The translations under genes and the position numbers were made by a program. Below are positions 46,916 through 54,721 of a stretch of 64,000 nt of DNA, piece by piece (within the stretch, counting starts at the first letter, position 1; each line of letters opens with the position of its first letter). The notes under the pieces were generated by a model that saw only the letters and a list, made by a program, of their open reading frames with translations, did not search any database and was not told the DNA's origin. Source of the DNA: Eilatimonas milleporae (lineage in GTDB: Bacteria > Pseudomonadota > Alphaproteobacteria > Sphingomonadales > Kordiimonadaceae); the NCBI RefSeq assembly GCF_003688555.1, contig NZ_REFR01000010.1, positions 1 to 64,000 on the forward strand, given 5' to 3'.

Positions 46916-47614
46916 ATGGGTGAACCCGCAAGTCTTGGCGACGCCCATTTCTGGATCGGCTGCCTTGCCGTCGTCTCGGGATACACCGCGTTCGCGGCGG
47001 CCAAGGGAAGGAGAGCTCACCGCATCGCCGGCAAGGTCTTCGTCATCGGCATGCTGCTGCTGACGGCGAGCGGTCTCTGGCTCAGTATCGCGCGCGGGGT
47101 CCTTTTCACCGTGTTCCTGTCGGCGATCGCCTTTCACGCGGTCGCCACAGGGTGGGCCGCCGCCTGTCTCGGCAGGCGGCTTGGCGGTGTCCTGACGCGG
47201 ACCGCCCCGGTTTTGTCAGGGGGGATCGCACTTGGCGCCGTGTATGGCGGCATGCTCGCGGCGGCCGCGCCCACCGGGATGCTCAACGGCCTGCCGCCTG
47301 GGGCCTTTTATCTGGTGGCCGGGGTCGGTGGCGTTGTCTGTGTGTTGGACGTGTTGTTTGCCTTTGCAAATCGGCCATCGCAACAGCGGCGGATAACCCG
47401 GCACCTGTGGCGGATGGGATTTTCCTTCTTTTTGGCGACCGGCATCTTCTTCTTCGGCAACAACCATGTTCTGCCGGCGGCGCTGCGGACCCCGCCGCTC
47501 CTGTCGGTCCCCGTCCTGGCCGTTGTTTTGTGGACTTTGGTCTACGCCGTCCGAACGCGCTTCGCCTCCCCCCCCCATGAGTGTTTCGCCCAAATGAGTG
47601 TTTCGCCCAAATGA
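46916..47614 (+). CDS. polytopic membrane protein (DUF2306-like)
   Basis: A 232-residue protein with about seven membrane helices, starting at ATG 46916 just after GGGGCCGGCC. HFWIGCLAVVSGYTAFAAAKGRRAHRIAGKVFVIGM near the N-terminus fits the DUF2306 type, unknown in function. The last codons (HECFAQMSVSPK) come from a 17-bp tandem repeat that carries the stop. The neighbouring genes give no clear clue. Confidence 0.7.
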   Translation: MGEPASLGDAHFWIGCLAVVSGYTAFAAAKGRRAHRIAGKVFVIGMLLLTASGLWLSIARGVLFTVFLSAIAFHAVATGWAAACLGRRLGGVLTRTAPVLSGGIALGAVYGGMLAAAAPTGMLNGLPPGAFYLVAGVGGVVCVLDVLFAFANRPSQQRRITRHLWRMGFSFFLATGIFFFGNNHVLPAALRTPPLLSVPVLAVVLWTLVYAVRTRFASPPHECFAQMSVSPK

Positions 47615-47627
47615 GTGTTTCGCAAAA
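47577..47627. repeat. 17-bp tandem repeat at a gene 3' end
   Basis: Three copies of ATGAGTGTTTCGCCCAA, the last with a changed tail. The gene stop at 47614 falls inside the third copy, so copy number alters the C-terminus of the membrane protein. Confidence 0.9.
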
Positions 47628-47732
47628 ACAAACTGTCCGCCCCTGTCGGCGGACACACACGGGGATCGGTCCTCGGCTAGGGTGGTGATCGGTCGGTCGC
47701 CTTGAGCGGCGTCATTGAAAGGATGTAAAAAT

Positions 47733-48428
47733 ATGGTGTTTCAACGGATAAGCGGCATATCGGCCATAGCCGCCGGCGTGACCTATATCATCGGCTTTTG
47801 GGTCTATTTCGCCGTCCTCGGCCCGGCGCAATACGGCAGCCCCGAGGTTCCGGTCACGCAACATGTCCGGTTTCTTGTCGACAATCAGGGCCTGATGAAC
47901 GCCTGGAATCTGGTGATCTATGTCCTCAATGCCGCCCTGATGGTGTTTATTGTCGTCGGTCTCCACCAGCGGGTGAAGGCCGGCAACGAGGCGCTGGCCC
48001 AGGCCGCGTCGGCCTTCGGCATCATCTGGGCCGGTCTTATCCTTGCCGCCGGCATGCTGGAAAACATCAGCCTGAGCCAGATCGTCAGACTGTCCGGCCA
48101 GGACATGGAGGCGGCCGCGACTCTGTGGCGGTCGACGACCGTTGTCGGCGCGGCGCTTGGCGGCGGCAATGAGATCACCGGCGGCCTGTGGATCTTCCTG
48201 TTAAGCGTGGTCGGGTTTCAGACGAAATCAATTCCCGCCCCCGTGAATGTGGCCGGGGCGCTGGTCGGCGGCGCGGGCATCGTATCGACCATCCCGCTCC
48301 TGTCGGGCGCCACCATGATTTTTGGCCTTGGCTTCATCCTGTGGTTTTTCGCCATTGGCCTGGTCCTGGTATTTTCCAAAGCGCTTTCAGGCGAAGTGTC
48401 AGCGGTTCGCCGCCCGGAAAGCGCTTAG
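47733..48428 (+). CDS. hypothetical polytopic membrane protein (DUF4386-like)
   Basis: A 231-residue protein with six or seven predicted membrane helices, starting at ATG 47733 behind GAAAGGATG. The pattern (ISGISAIAAGVTYIIGFWVYF; AWNLVIYVLNAALMVFIVVGL; GAALGGGNEITGGLWIFLLSV) resembles DUF4386 proteins, whose role is unknown. The last fifteen residues (ALSGEVSAVRRPESA) are encoded by the first unit of a downstream 60-bp repeat, so the native C-terminus was probably a few residues shorter. It is a stand-alone gene. Confidence 0.7.
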   Translation: MVFQRISGISAIAAGVTYIIGFWVYFAVLGPAQYGSPEVPVTQHVRFLVDNQGLMNAWNLVIYVLNAALMVFIVVGLHQRVKAGNEALAQAASAFGIIWAGLILAAGMLENISLSQIVRLSGQDMEAAATLWRSTTVVGAALGGGNEITGGLWIFLLSVVGFQTKSIPAPVNVAGALVGGAGIVSTIPLLSGATMIFGLGFILWFFAIGLVLVFSKALSGEVSAVRRPESA

Positions 48429-48600
48429 ATTCAAGAGCGCTTTCAGGCGAAGTGTCAGCGGTTCGCCGCCCGGAAAGCGCGTCTGCAAAAATCCCTACGC
48501 TTTCAGGCGAAGTGTCAGCGGTTCGCCGCTCGGAAAGCGCGTCTGCAAAAACCCTATGCTTTCAGGCGAAGTGTCAGCGGCTCAAAGCCCGGAAAGCGTT
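48381..48600. repeat. 60-bp palindromic tandem repeat, four copies
   Basis: Four copies (48381-48424, 48437-48480, 48497-48540, 48557-48600). Each is bounded by (G)CGCTTTC and GAAAGCG(C), which are complementary, with an inner pair GGCGAA and TTCGCC in copies 1-3. Copies 2 to 4 have a period of 60 bases, with the spacer GTCTGCAAAAA(T)CCCTA also repeated. In copy 4 the inner GCGG-TTCG-CCGC is replaced by GGCT-CAA-AGCC, another stem. Copy 1 overlaps the end of the upstream CDS. The 235 bases after it (48601-48835) hold nothing I recognise. Confidence 0.9.
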
Positions 48601-48835
48601 TGAAATCAATAAATGAGGATATTTTGTCTGCGCCTGTGAGCATCGAAAACGCTCAGGGCGAACAGTCGGCCGGGATTGCAGCGAAGGGTAGGGTGTGTTT
48701 CAGGCTGCGACCATCGGCCTCAGACCCCAACGCCGTCATTTCGTTCCGGGATACAAATGACTGTTTCGCGCCCGCGATCATTTGCATCCCGCACGTATGA
48801 CTGCCGGCCGCGCGCGGCGGGTATGATACGCCCGG

Positions 48836-49264
48836 TCAGGGCGTTTGCGACTCTCCGTCGGCCGGGCGTCCAAAGAGCGCGAGGCTGTGTCCCTCCAACC
48901 GGTAGCCGAGGCGGGCGGCGATTCGTTTTTTCAGGGCTTCGAGCTCCGGGTCGTGAAACTCCACGATCTGGCCGCTGATCGTATCGATCAGATGGTCATG
49001 ATGATCGTCATGTCTGACCTCATAGCGTGCCCGGCCGTCGCCGAAATCGTGTTTCCAGACAAGGTCCAGGTCTTCGAGCGCCCGCAATGTGCGGTACACC
49101 GACGCCAGGGAAAGGCCGGGATCGGACTCGCGCGCACGCGCAAGAAGCTGATCCACATCCGGATGATCTCCGGAACACTCAAGTGCGCGGCAGATGACTT
49201 TGCGCTGCGGCGTGATCTTGGCGCCCGCGGCGCCGGCGCGGTCCAGTAATGATAATGCCAACAT
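48836..49264 (-). CDS. fur: ferric uptake regulator
   Basis: A 142-residue Fur-family repressor: winged helix at the N-terminus (ITPQRKVICRALECSGDHP; LASVYRTLRALEDLDLV) and a dimerisation domain with the metal motif DDHHDHLID (86-94) and later H104 and H126. The two cysteines found after this motif in E. coli Fur are absent (DTISG instead of CLDCG), as in alphaproteobacterial Fur. ATG 49264 has GGGAG eight bases before; a longer start at 49405 would add an unrelated basic tail. Nearby TonB receptors and a Fur box at 53655 fit an iron role. Mur (manganese) is a possible alternative. Confidence 0.9.
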   Translation of the reverse strand: MLALSLLDRAGAAGAKITPQRKVICRALECSGDHPDVDQLLARARESDPGLSLASVYRTLRALEDLDLVWKHDFGDGRARYEVRHDDHHDHLIDTISGQIVEFHDPELEALKKRIAARLGYRLEGHSLALFGRPADGESQTP

Positions 49265-49599
49265 TGATACTCCCACAGTAGATTCTATACGCTGATCTCC
49301 TGCCCAAAACCCCAGACGTTTCCTCCTCCTCCGCCGGGACGTGCCCGGAGGATCCCGCTTGCCGGTCAGGTCCGGTGAACGGCTCTTGTAACTCTCCCCT
49401 TGCACGGCGTGGCCGCTGTCATGCGGTGCTTGCCGGGGTAGGGGACGGCCGTATTTCAGTTTACCGTTCCTATACTAATGACTGCTGAGCGCGCGAAAGT
49501 GCCCCTCTATACTGATATTTTTTAGTCCGATTTAAGGGCTCGACCACCCCGCAACACCCGTTATGCTTGAAAAAATGAAGATGGGCAGGGCCCCGCAAA
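49265..49599. other. intergenic gap upstream of fur
   Basis: About 335 bases between the fur start and repeat cluster B. No protein-like frame is seen. AATGATAAT just inside the fur coding start (49247-49255) is half of a Fur box; a complete site is not visible. Confidence 0.45.
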
Positions 49600-49918
49600 C
49601 CAATCTCCCCCAGGGCGCGACGGCGCCCCGGCCGGTCAGGCCGCCCTCGCGGAGCGGGCCGCAGCGCGGCCCTAGCGTGAGCGCAAAACCGGACACAGGT
49701 AGGATATCTCAAGCCAATCTCCCCCAGGGCGCGACGGCGCCCCGGCCGGTCAGGCCGCCCTCGCGGAGCGGGCCGCAGCGCGGCCCTAGCGTGAGCGCAA
49801 AAACCGGACACAGGCAGGATATCTCAAACCAATCTCCCCCAGGGCGCGACGGCGCCCCGGCCGGTCAGGCCGCCCTCGCGGAGGCGATTGCGCAGCAATC
49901 TGCCGTGAGCGCAAAACA
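49600..49918 (+). repeat. structured repeat family, cluster B (3 copies, full-length unit)
   Basis: Three copies with a 114-115 base period, the longest form of the family: CCAATCTCCCCCAGG, then stem 1 GGGCGC-gacg-GCGCCC (49613-49628), stem 2 CGGCC-ggtca-GGCCG (49629-49643), then the GCGGAGC frame and stem 3. Stem 3 is GGGCCGC-agc-GCGGCCC in copies 1 and 2 (49656-49672, 49770-49786) but GATTGC-gca-GCAATC in copy 3 (49886-49900). The tail GTGAGCGCAAAA is kept in all. The linker reads CCGGACACAGG-AGGATATCTCAA. Open frames of over 100 codons across it are by-products. Confidence 0.93.
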
Positions 49919-49949
49919 TCCCTCGGTAAGCGCAAATCCTCAGGGGCGA

Positions 49950-51164
49950 TCAAAACCTCTGCACGTAGAAATAAAATGAAATCATGGCGAGCATAAGAAT
50001 GGGCATGGTGGCGAACTGGGTTTTGGAGACAGCGACGGTGCGCAGCCTTTTGTAGGTGAGCCAAACGCCCGTAACGGACAGACCGGTCAGCATGAGACCG
50101 AAGACAAACCAGATCAGCTTGGTCGCCAGCCCGCCGAAAAAACCGAAATGCAGGGGGTCTGCCATCTCGTTCACATAGGCGACCCAGCCGATTTCCGACG
50201 ATTTTTGCGCCAGCAAGACCTCGCCGGAATAGGGGTCGATAAACACCCGGTTGGCTCTGGGGCGGATAAGGAAATCGTCGGTGGCGCCCAGGACGCTGAC
50301 GGGCATGTTGTCACGGGACGGATAATATACGTCCGTCGGGGTCCAGTCCGGGATCTGTTTTCTGGCAATGGCGACAAGGGTGTCGACCGGCAGCCGCTCC
50401 TGCGTGCCGTCCAGTTCGGACAGCCGTGTTTCCGACAGGACCGGACGCGCGGGTTCAAACCGACTACCAAAAGCGGGTGCGACAAATTCCGCGAGATACC
50501 AGGTCCCCGTGACGATCATCAGAATCATGAACCAGATGGCCCACACCCCCGAGGATTTGTGCAAATCACCGATAAAGACGCGGATGCCGCGATCTCTCCT
50601 CAGTCTGGTGGCGGCGGTCGTCAGACGGCCGACAGTGCGCCACCCGGTATAGAGCGACAGCAGCAGGACGAAGGCCATGGATGCGACAATGGGCAGGCCG
50701 AAGACCGACGGCATGAACAGGTAACGATGCAGATCGCGGAAAAAGCGTTGTACCGTCAGGGGGTGGGTACGACCGGTGACCTCACCGGTCCACTGATTGA
50801 TGTGCAGAAAATACCAGCCGCCGTCCTCGGGGAAGAGGGTGGCCCTGTAGGCAAAATGATCGCCCGCCCCGGAAACGATCGCGTTCAGTCTATCGTCGGG
50901 CGCACGGGTTTTGACCGCATTTTCCATGTCCCCCCAGGACACTCGGGAACCGTCGGGGCTTACGCGCATTTCCGGGTAAATCAACCAATCGATTTCATTG
51001 GAAATCGTTGCAATCGTCCCGGTCAGCAGCACGACGGACATGATCAATGCAAGGTGAAACCCGAGCCACGCGTGCAGTTCATAGCGTTTTCGCTTTTTAG
51101 ACTTATTTGCTTTTTTGACCCCTATGGAATGGGCCCTGACAGCGGCCGGCGTCTGGTCGAGCAT
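49950..51164 (-). CDS. PepSY-associated membrane protein (siderophore/iron utilisation)
   Basis: A 404-residue inner-membrane protein with four main helices and PepSY-type periplasmic segments, carrying the family marks HAWLGFHLALIMSVVLLTGTIATI near residue 30, DLHRYLFMPSVFGLPIV, GDLHKSSGVWAIWFMI and DPLHFGFFGGL. Members (PiuB, FoxB/FsrB-like) reduce or release iron from siderophores at the inner membrane. The gene follows the siderophore receptor at 51405-53615 on the same strand, 240 bases downstream, so it probably belongs to the same iron-regulated unit. The extreme C-terminus lies beside repeat cluster B. Confidence 0.88.
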   Translation of the reverse strand: MLDQTPAAVRAHSIGVKKANKSKKRKRYELHAWLGFHLALIMSVVLLTGTIATISNEIDWLIYPEMRVSPDGSRVSWGDMENAVKTRAPDDRLNAIVSGAGDHFAYRATLFPEDGGWYFLHINQWTGEVTGRTHPLTVQRFFRDLHRYLFMPSVFGLPIVASMAFVLLLSLYTGWRTVGRLTTAATRLRRDRGIRVFIGDLHKSSGVWAIWFMILMIVTGTWYLAEFVAPAFGSRFEPARPVLSETRLSELDGTQERLPVDTLVAIARKQIPDWTPTDVYYPSRDNMPVSVLGATDDFLIRPRANRVFIDPYSGEVLLAQKSSEIGWVAYVNEMADPLHFGFFGGLATKLIWFVFGLMLTGLSVTGVWLTYKRLRTVAVSKTQFATMPILMLAMISFYFYVQRF

Positions 51165-51260
51165 GGTAAAACCTCAACAATTCTCTGAAGTGTCGCCTAT
51201 CGCCGTACCGGTCTGGGTGAAAACAGCTTCAACCGGGTCATGCAAGTATAAATCGGAAAT

Positions 51261-51354
51261 CGTCAGGCAGGTAAACGGCCCTGATTCCTGCCTGACGCCC
51301 TGATTCCTGCCTGACGCCCTGATTCCTGCCTGACGCCCTGATTCCTGCCTGACG
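51261..51354. repeat. 19-bp tandem repeat with an inverted copy
   Basis: Four exact copies of CCCTGATTCCTGCCTGACG (51279-51354), preceded at 51261-51271 by CGTCAGGCAGG, the reverse complement of the repeat's core CCTGCCTGACG. Any downstream copy could pair with the inverted one to form a stem. It lies between the siderophore receptor and the PepSY gene, both read from the minus strand. Confidence 0.92.
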
Positions 51355-51404
51355 ATGGTGTGCTTTCGGTGACAATAGCGCACTTTCAGATTGAGTTTCT
51401 CGCG

Positions 51405-53615
51405 CTAGAAGTCAAAGGAAATCGATCCGAAGACCGTCCTGGGGGTCCCGAGGGCGATGCGCAACGGGTTGCCGATGGCCGGGAAAAACGCCTCATCGAA
51501 CAGGTTTTTCGCGGCAACCTGGAACCGTATGATGCCGCCGTTGCGGACAAATGACGGGGCGGGAACGGTATACCAGACCGATGCATCCACCAGCGTGTAG
51601 GTGCCCAGTTCCAACGTATTGGCATTGTTGCCGAAGCGGTTGCCCTGGTGGAAGACCCCGCCGCCAAATCCCAGCCCTTCCAGCTTGCCGCCCTGCACCT
51701 CATAGGACGTATACAGATTGAAGGTGGTATCGGCGACGCCCTGTGGGCGGTTTCCGGTATCCAGTTCCGCATCCGTGTAGGCATAGGATGCGATGACATT
51801 CATTCCCGGTACCGGCTGACCGGTTATCGAGACCTCAACCCCGCGCGAGCTCTGCCCGTCGGCCAGAATGGGGGCGCCAAGCGGGTCGAAGCCCGTGACC
51901 ACATTCACCTTTTCAATCCGATACAGGGCGACGGAGGTCTGCAGCCTGCCGTCGAAAAACTCTGCCTTGCCGCCGAACTCGATTTGCTCCCCGATTTCAG
52001 GGTCTATCGTGTCAACGGCACCAGTCACGTCGTCGACGGCCACATTGTTGGGTTCAAAGCTTTCCGAATAGGACGCGAAGACCGCGGCATTGTCCGTGAT
52101 ACGGTAGCTGACCCCCACTTGCGGTGTCAGGCCCGATGATCGCTGCGATGACTGTGTCGTGGCAAAAATCATGTCATCGTCGATCTCGCTGTAGCGGAAA
52201 CCGACAAGGACCCCAAGCCTGTCGGTCACCTCGGTATAGCTGTTGAAGAAAACGCCCAGATCTTCGTCCAGGAAACTGTCAACATTCACGCCGTCCACGC
52301 TGAAGGTGTCCGGCAGGGTGTAAAGGGGGTTCTGGATGTTGAACAGCGGGACGGTGACGCCATCCGACTGCGCGCCGCGCACGAACTGACGGGTTTGCTC
52401 GGAATCCAGATAGTCGGCGCCGAAGGAAATGCGGTGGGTCAGTGACCCTGTTTTGATCTCGCCGGTGACGATCAGGTTCAGATACAGGGCCTCCGTATCC
52501 CTGTTGCGGCTTCCATCGAGACGCCTTGCCAGAAACACCTGATCGGTCGGGTCATCGAAGACGCCGGCAAAATCAAACAGGTTCGGGGCCAGCGCGAAAC
52601 CGTCCGCCGTGATCGGGGCATCGGCATCGAAAACAAAGGCCTGAAGGGGCCGTGACTGAAGATCGTCGGCGCTGCTGTCTTCAAAGCCGAAGGCAAACCG
52701 CACGCCCCACGTCTCTGAAAAGTCATGCGACACCGTGGCTTCATAAAAGCTGAAATCGCTTTCGGAACTCTCGAACGGACTGCCGAAGCGCCGGCCGATC
52801 GGAATGTCCAGGATTTCATTGACAATCGCCAGGCCGTCGGGGGTCGGCACGGCAATGGTACCGCGGTCCAACGGTCTGGATTCGTTGCGGAATTCGTAGG
52901 CAAGTTCCAGTTGCGTGCGGTCCGTCACCTGAAACCGCGCGGAAACCGCCACCGCGTCCCGAACAATTTCAGTAAAATCGCGGAAGCTCTCGGCATCCTG
53001 GGTGGAGGCCACAACGCGCAGGCTGATGTCGTCGTTGACCGGTTGCGAGTAATCCAGCAAGGCCAGGGTGTCTTCAAAACTGCCGTACCGCAGTTCACCG
53101 GAAATCCGCTGTTCCTCCAGCGGCCGCTTCGTGACGATGTCGACAATACCGCCGGGCTCCACCCGCCCGTAACGGATGGATGCCGGTCCACGGATGACCT
53201 GCGTATATTCGATGTTGATCAGATTGGTCCGGAAATTGGTTTGCCGCCGGAAACCGTTGCGGTAGACCGCATTGCGGCGAAAGCCGCGCAGGAAGAAATC
53301 ATCATTTGTCCCGCCGAAGCCATCGCCGTCCGCGATACCCGGCACATTCCTCAGGGCCTCCTGCAGGTCGGTGATCTTTCTGTCCAGGATCAACTGTTCG
53401 GGCAGGATCGTGACATTGCGCGGATTTTCAAGGAAATCGAGATCAAGACCGGTGACCGGATCGCCCTCACTGACGATGTAGCGGGACTGCGGTGTACCGA
53501 CGACGACGATCTCATCGATATCGTCGTCCCTTTCCTCCGTATCGGCATCCTGCGCGGACAGCGTGCCGGTCAGTGCGGTGGAACCGATGAGCAAACCGAT
53601 CAAACAACTACGCAT
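51405..53615 (-). CDS. TonB-dependent siderophore receptor
   Basis: A 736-residue outer-membrane receptor with signal peptide (1-21, cleavage near LSAQ), TonB box DEIVVVGTP, plug (NVTILPEQLILDRKITDLQEAL, the siderophore-receptor form, and VIRGPASIRYGRVEPGGIVDIVTKRPLEE) and a barrel ending in FGSISFDF. The plug pattern is of the FhuA/FoxA class for hydroxamate siderophores; the ligand is not provable. A near-perfect Fur box lies 40 bases upstream at 53655-53673. The PepSY gene follows on the same strand. Confidence 0.94.
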   Translation of the reverse strand: MRSCLIGLLIGSTALTGTLSAQDADTEERDDDIDEIVVVGTPQSRYIVSEGDPVTGLDLDFLENPRNVTILPEQLILDRKITDLQEALRNVPGIADGDGFGGTNDDFFLRGFRRNAVYRNGFRRQTNFRTNLINIEYTQVIRGPASIRYGRVEPGGIVDIVTKRPLEEQRISGELRYGSFEDTLALLDYSQPVNDDISLRVVASTQDAESFRDFTEIVRDAVAVSARFQVTDRTQLELAYEFRNESRPLDRGTIAVPTPDGLAIVNEILDIPIGRRFGSPFESSESDFSFYEATVSHDFSETWGVRFAFGFEDSSADDLQSRPLQAFVFDADAPITADGFALAPNLFDFAGVFDDPTDQVFLARRLDGSRNRDTEALYLNLIVTGEIKTGSLTHRISFGADYLDSEQTRQFVRGAQSDGVTVPLFNIQNPLYTLPDTFSVDGVNVDSFLDEDLGVFFNSYTEVTDRLGVLVGFRYSEIDDDMIFATTQSSQRSSGLTPQVGVSYRITDNAAVFASYSESFEPNNVAVDDVTGAVDTIDPEIGEQIEFGGKAEFFDGRLQTSVALYRIEKVNVVTGFDPLGAPILADGQSSRGVEVSITGQPVPGMNVIASYAYTDAELDTGNRPQGVADTTFNLYTSYEVQGGKLEGLGFGGGVFHQGNRFGNNANTLELGTYTLVDASVWYTVPAPSFVRNGGIIRFQVAAKNLFDEAFFPAIGNPLRIALGTPRTVFGSISFDF

Positions 53616-53654
53616 TTCTATAAGCTTCCTGATTAAAGATGTGCGTGTTTATCT

Positions 53655-53673
53655 GTTAATGATAATCATTGTC
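53655..53673. promoter_or_regulatory. Fur box upstream of siderophore receptor
   Basis: GTTAATGATAATCATTGTC matches the classic 19-bp Fur box GATAATGATAATCATTATC at 17 of 19 positions. It is 40 bases before the receptor start on the minus strand and about 440 bases before the divergent sigma factor gene. Fur is encoded at 48836-49264. Confidence 0.9.
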
Positions 53674-53902
53674 AACAAGGAATCGTGCCGGGACCGAGGC
53701 TCCCGATCCGGGAAATCGTCACTCCGGCGCCCATAACAGCTGGATTGACACGCGACAGCGCGTCGCGGATGAGTAAAGGCCGATGGATAAAGTGCGGATA
53801 CAGCCTTTCCGGATCAGGTAAAGACGACGCATGAAGACGATGACGTTCGCTTTTTTGATAGGAAATACCGCACCGGCACGAACGCAGTTCGAACCGGTGC
53901 CG

Positions 53903-54096
53903 GAAGCGCGACCGCGCCCCGCCCGGTCAGGGCGCCCCCGCGGAGCGGATCGCGATTGCGATCCTGGCGTGAGCGCACATAACAGCCCCAGGCGTCATTT
54001 TCCCCAATTTTGCTCCCCCAGGGCGCGACCGCGCCCCGCCCGGTCAGGGCGCCCCCGCGGAGCGGATCGCGATTGCGATCCTGGCGTGAGCGCAAA
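53903..54096 (+). repeat. structured repeat family, cluster C (2 copies)
   Basis: Two copies in the divergent gap between the siderophore receptor and the FecI-type sigma gene. Copy 2 shows all three stems: GGGCGCG-ac-CGCGCCC (54020-54035), CGCCC-ggtca-GGGCG (54036-54050) and GGATCGC-gatt-GCGATCC (54063-54080). In copy 1 stem 2 is at 53919-53933 and stem 3 at 53946-53963. Compared with the other clusters, stem 2 carries a G-C to C-G swap on both arms and stem 3 is wholly different, yet both still pair. The tail GCGTGAGCGCAAAA ends 21 bases before the sigma gene start codon. Confidence 0.92.
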
Positions 54097-54116
54097 AACC
54101 CTGCCGGCACCCGGCC

Positions 54117-54716
54117 ATGATTGACCATATGGGCAAGGCGGACGCTGTGTCATCATTTGCAAAGCGGGACGAGGACTGCCCCGGCGGCACGCACGATGCC
54201 GCCGCCGAAGACCCGCTGGCCGTGCTCTATCATGAGTACCGCGCGGAGCTGTCAGCCGGAATTCGCCGGCTGTTCGGCGACGGCCCGCCGGACCCGGACG
54301 ATGTCGCCCAGGACGCGTTCCATAAGGTCTATGAGCGCGGCGACACCGCCTCGATCCGAAATCTGAAAGCTTTCTTGTGGCGTACGGCGCGCAACATTGT
54401 TCTTGTCGCCAAGAGAAAAGACGACATCCGATCCAAACTCGATTTTGAGGTCGAACAGCTTTTTTTCCCGCTGAAGGGTGACATTTCGACGCCTGAAACA
54501 ATCATTATAGCGAAAGAGCAACTGCGCGCGATCAATGACCTGCTTCGGAGCATGCCTGAGAAACGGCGCCGGGCCCTGATGCTCTACCGAGTCGAAGGGC
54601 TGCCCCTCGTGGAAGTGGCCCGCCGGCTCGGGATCAGCCGTACCGCGGTCACAAAGCACATCAGCCGGGCGCAAATGCAGATCAATGCGCTCTTCCTGGA
54701 CGCTTCCGGGGATTGA
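54117..54716 (+). CDS. ECF sigma factor, FecI-like
   Basis: A 199-residue sigma-70 family protein with region 2 (DPDDVAQDAFHKVYERGD, ending in LKAFLWRTARNIVL) and region 4 (MPEKRRRALMLYRVEGLPLVEVARRLGISRTAVTKHISRAQ). The order sigma, FecR-type anti-sigma, TonB receptor with an STN domain (54117-58332) is the FecI/FecR/FecA surface-signalling layout. ATG 54117 or 54129 are both possible starts; neither has a strong ribosome site, and the leader is the tail of repeat cluster C. Confidence 0.9.
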   Translation: MIDHMGKADAVSSFAKRDEDCPGGTHDAAAEDPLAVLYHEYRAELSAGIRRLFGDGPPDPDDVAQDAFHKVYERGDTASIRNLKAFLWRTARNIVLVAKRKDDIRSKLDFEVEQLFFPLKGDISTPETIIIAKEQLRAINDLLRSMPEKRRRALMLYRVEGLPLVEVARRLGISRTAVTKHISRAQMQINALFLDASGD

Positions 54717-54721
54717 ACGCC

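Noticed and set aside
48600-48800. 66-codon + strand ORF after the 60-bp repeat
   Set aside because: No ribosome site, no family and unusual composition. It may be real, but I cannot support it.
49563-49979. Open frames (138 codons on +, 113 on -) across repeat cluster B
   Set aside because: They are generated by the tandem structured repeat; similar runs appear in the other clusters and no ribosome site or domain is present.
45232-54096. CRISPR array
   Set aside because: The repeats are 64-115 bases long, adjacent copies share their linkers as well, and there are no unique spacers of constant size or cas genes.
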